A stretch of 8,572 nucleotides of DNA from Planctomycetota bacterium (GTDB taxonomy: Bacteria; Planctomycetota; UBA1135; GCA-002686595). The position numbers and the translations under genes are program-made. The first letter of the stretch is position 1. Every line of letters starts with the position of its first letter. Below the pieces are notes generated by a model. It did no database searches. It was not told the origin of the DNA and worked only from the letters and a program-made list of their open reading frames with translations. The stretch is taken from assembly GCA_029259675.1 (NCBI GenBank), contig JAJDES010000589.1:1-8572 (forward strand), given 5' to 3'. This document shows positions 6,412 through 8,572 of this stretch, in pieces.

Positions 6412-7626
6412 CTAGCGCGGACGCTGCGCGGGAAGTTCACTCTCGATGAAGTTGTGAAGCGATTCCGCCACCACGGTGTTGCCGCGCTTGGAGAGGTGCC
6501 AGCCCGCGAATAAGGCTCGCGGATTGCCTTCGGCATGGGTTTCGACGTAGGTCTCGGCCAAGGGTCCGGTCAGGTCCAAGACTGGAATATCGCGCGCTTC
6601 CAAATCGGCAACCAATTGCTCCCAATAGCGATCATTGCGTTCGGTCAGACCGATCAGGTCATCGCGACTGGGGAAGATCACGACCGGAGCCAGGAGTGCG
6701 CCATCCTCCATGGCCATGCGGTGAAAGGCCTCCAGGATGGCGAGGCTGACTCGATAGGGCTCGCCCGCTGCGTCCAACCAGAGCGTTCGTTCCTGACGTC
6801 GACTGTAAGCCACGTAACCCATGGCCAAGCGCGCCAGGGAGGAGAGTTCGCCGGTCCAAACCTTGGGCCCGGACCAAAATTCGTGTTCGCTGAGTTTCGG
6901 TACGACGGAACCGTCGAGCACGCTGGCCAGGAGTTCCTGCTCCGATTCAAAGGGTTGGGGAATGAGACGCAGCTCACTGTCCTCCAAGATGAAGCGCGGC
7001 TTGGCGCGTGCCAACCAAGTCGTGAGGGACCAAAAGGGGCGGTAGCGATTGACGTTGCGACCGATGTTTTCGAGTAGCAAGCCGATGACAACCACGTCGG
7101 CGCCCAGCTCGCGTCCCAGGCTTTGGTAGCGCAGGAAGGCCTGATCGGTTCCGTAGCCTCCGACGCCGAAATTGATGGCTTCGATTTCGGGGTGGGCTTC
7201 TTCCAGCAAGAAGGGCCAGGCGTGGCTATCCGCAACCTCTTCACACCAGACGAAGGAGTCTCCGAAGCAGACCACGCGGGTTTGACCTTCGGCCGCTGCA
7301 GCCGGGTACTCGCGGGTGCCGCGCGCCCCCAGGCTGTTGGTGCGGTAGCGGCCGTCCTTGGCTTCGGCGCCCTCCAGGTAGGTCCAGCCCAAGAGCGAAT
7401 CGAAGCGCCCGATCGAGTCGCGTTCGGCCGGCGGCTTGCTCAACATTTCGATGAACTCACCTTGCCGGCCCGGGTGGGTGATGGCTCCGAAGGGGGGCAG
7501 CGGCTTGCGCGCGCGGGTGAAAATCCCGTCTTCGATGGCGAAAACGCTGATCAGCACATCGGCGCTGATCAAGACGATGAGGGCCGTGACCAGGGCGGTC
7601 AGGACGCGCTTAGAGCGGACGGTCAC
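6412..7626 (-). CDS. SGNH/GDSL hydrolase-like protein with N-terminal membrane anchor
   Basis: From the GTG at 7626 the product has 404 residues. Residues 8-31 (VLTALVTALIVL..) form one membrane segment, placing the rest outside the cytoplasm. A region F75-DSLLGWTY..RYRTNSLGARG (to 102) precedes the core and is common in membrane-anchored SGNH proteins. Block I is VVCFGDSFVWCEEV (118-131) with the expected nucleophile Ser124. Block II is INFGVGGYGTDQAFLRYQ (151-168). At block III the usual G-x-N-D is replaced by GLLLENIGRNVNRYRPF (182-198), with Asn191 the only likely substitute. Block V is FAGWHLSKRGNTVVAESL (373-390): His377 and the 'G-N' turn are there, but the Asp normally three residues before the His is Ala374. 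The family includes esterases and carbohydrate O-acetylases acting on polysaccharide or peptidoglycan; substrate here is unknown. The frame stays open to a TTG at 7725, but that adds 33 residues of low-complexity character ahead of the anchor, so I prefer the GTG. No Shine-Dalgarno is seen at either. Confidence 0.8.
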   Translation of the reverse strand: MTVRSKRVLTALVTALIVLISADVLISVFAIEDGIFTRARKPLPPFGAITHPGRQGEFIEMLSKPPAERDSIGRFDSLLGWTYLEGAEAKDGRYRTNSLGARGTREYPAAAAEGQTRVVCFGDSFVWCEEVADSHAWPFLLEEAHPEIEAINFGVGGYGTDQAFLRYQSLGRELGADVVVIGLLLENIGRNVNRYRPFWSLTTWLARAKPRFILEDSELRLIPQPFESEQELLASVLDGSVVPKLSEHEFWSGPKVWTGELSSLARLAMGYVAYSRRQERTLWLDAAGEPYRVSLAILEAFHRMAMEDGALLAPVVIFPSRDDLIGLTERNDRYWEQLVADLEARDIPVLDLTGPLAETYVETHAEGNPRALFAGWHLSKRGNTVVAESLHNFIESELPAQRPR

Positions 7627-7855
7627 GGATGATTCAGTTGCGTTTGTGTGGTGCCCGAAGACAGAAATAGCTGAGGGGGCCGGAGCTTTGTGTCCACGGG
7701 TGCGAGCGAGCGACCTCAACAGCAAACATTACAAAGCCGGGTGCGGAGCCGAATTCTAGCCGGATTGGCGCCCTCGGCGGTTAATTGGCTCCAACTCTTG
7801 CTCGGCTCGCAAGCTGAGACTTTTCCAGAGCTGCGCTCACGGGCATGATTCGGCT
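7627..7855. promoter_or_regulatory. Divergent intergenic region, SGNH-like / M28 peptidase genes
   Basis: About 229 bases separate two divergent starts, so promoters for both should be here. A TAGAAT (minus strand, near 7755) resembles a -10 box but has no matching -35 at 16-18 bases. No operator-like repeat of note was found. The boundaries depend on the start choices, which are GTG in both genes and uncertain. Confidence 0.35.
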
Positions 7856-8572
7856 GTGGAGCATCCCGAAGAACTACCGCCGCCGATGGCCTTTCCCATG
7901 CAACCGGAAGCATCCTCCGGCTTGACCCTCCCCTGGCGCCGCATCATCCCTGGAATTTTGCTGCTCGTGTTGGGACCGGTCCTGCTGCTCGCGGGGGCCC
8001 TGCGCTGGATGACCGTGATGCCCGGCGCATCGCCCAGCACTGAATTTGTGCCCGCGCCGGCGGAGGAAGGGCTCGCGCAGCGACTGCAGCAGCATGTTCA
8101 ACAATTGGCCCAGGTCATTGGAGTTCGCAGTTCGCAGGCACCTGAGGGGTTGCAGCGCGCGCGCGACTACTTGAAAGCTTCCATGGACTCCATGGGTCTC
8201 GCCGTCAACGGATTGGGGTTTGAAACGGATTCGGGAGCGTTCGAGAACCTGGAGGTTCGCCTACCCGGCAAGGACCCGAATTTGCCCGAACTGCTGCTTT
8301 GCGCCCACTACGATTCCTACTTGGATACGGTCGGTGCGGACGACAACGCGAGCGGTGTGGCCATGTTGTTGGAGATTGCGCGCAACTTTGCTTCGGGCTC
8401 ACATGAGCGCGGCCTGCGCCTTCTTTTCACGGCAAATGAAGAACCGCCCTTCTATCGCACCGACGGCATGGGCAGTCGCGTTTACGCCCAGGCGGCGCGC
8501 GCCGCCGGAGATGAACTCCTGGCAGCCGTTTCCCTCGAAAGCTTGGGCACATGGAAAACGGATCCGGGCAGT
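7856..8572 (+). CDS. M28-family zinc aminopeptidase, membrane-anchored, N-terminal part (runs off right edge)
   Basis: The first 239 codons are present. After an acidic, Pro-rich N-terminus comes WRR followed by a membrane segment (about 30-50), so the catalytic domain lies outside the cytoplasm. A helical linker (about 70-115) leads into the M28 fold. LLLCAHYDS (147-154) gives the first zinc ligand His151 and the conserved Asp153. GADDNASG (160-167) holds the bridging Asp, either Asp162 or Asp163. ANEEPPFYRTDGMGSRVYAQ (193-212) has the catalytic and ligand Glu pair 195/196, with the EEPP...MGS signature of one M28 subgroup. SLESLG (226-231) carries Glu228 at the site of the fourth metal ligand. 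The last ligand His is expected beyond the window. M28 enzymes remove N-terminal residues from peptides using two zinc ions. The start is uncertain: in-frame ATGs at 7886 and 7898 are alternatives to the GTG at 7856, and none has a clear Shine-Dalgarno site. Confidence 0.85.
   Translation, partial: MEHPEELPPPMAFPMQPEASSGLTLPWRRIIPGILLLVLGPVLLLAGALRWMTVMPGASPSTEFVPAPAEEGLAQRLQQHVQQLAQVIGVRSSQAPEGLQRARDYLKASMDSMGLAVNGLGFETDSGAFENLEVRLPGKDPNLPELLLCAHYDSYLDTVGADDNASGVAMLLEIARNFASGSHERGLRLLFTANEEPPFYRTDGMGSRVYAQAARAAGDELLAAVSLESLGTWKTDPGS

Noticed and set aside
6535..7077. Plus-strand open frame inside the SGNH-like gene.
   Set aside because: It is the antisense shadow of a gene with GDS and His blocks, with no domain of its own.
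7123..7632. Second plus-strand open frame opposite the SGNH-like gene.
   Set aside because: It covers the antisense of blocks I and II and the membrane segment; there is no independent evidence of coding.
7750..7760. TAGAAT on the minus strand as a possible -10 box for the SGNH-like gene.
   Set aside because: No -35-like hexamer lies 16-18 bases upstream, and a single near-match hexamer is expected by chance.

Overview
The window looks like a GC-rich bacterial chromosome segment (roughly 60% GC by eye). It carries seven protein-coding genes, two of them cut by the window edges. I see no RNA gene, CRISPR array, insertion sequence or phage element. The best guess for the source is Planctomycetota. 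This rests on a very long secreted or anchored protein built of carboxypeptidase-regulatory-like (CarboxypepD_reg) repeats, on an SGNH hydrolase-like protein with an N-terminal membrane anchor, and on genes that mostly lack Shine-Dalgarno sites. Myxobacteria, Acidobacteriota and related environmental lineages are not excluded.

Left region (1-864, minus strand): a histidine-phosphatase (phosphoglycerate-mutase-like) gene is followed by the first 38 codons of a GT4-type glycosyltransferase. The two overlap by the four bases GTGA, and an AGGAG site lies inside the end of the phosphatase gene. They are almost certainly one transcript and translationally coupled. Divergent from them is a 93-residue plant-type [2Fe-2S] ferredoxin (950-1231, plus strand).

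Centre (1232-5068): a 261-base gap with two GC-rich stem-loops precedes a single large gene (1493-5068) encoding 1191 residues. The protein has an N-terminal membrane segment and then about eleven beta-sandwich repeats of about 98 residues. This is the most distinctive object in the window and its function is unknown. It converges on the next unit across a 145-base gap.

Right region (5214-8572): on the minus strand are an SGNH/GDSL-like membrane-anchored protein (6412-7626) and a ChaN-type haem-binding lipoprotein (5214-6173), separated by 238 bases and possibly transcribed separately. Divergent from these, on the plus strand, is the start of an M28 zinc aminopeptidase with an N-terminal membrane segment (7856 onwards), which runs off the right edge.

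Four products (repeat protein, ChaN lipoprotein, SGNH protein, M28 peptidase) are predicted to act outside the cytoplasmic membrane. Beyond that I see no evidence that the genes form one pathway, and I do not recognise a defined new system. The most useful follow-ups are the repeat protein and the apparently incomplete active site of the SGNH protein.
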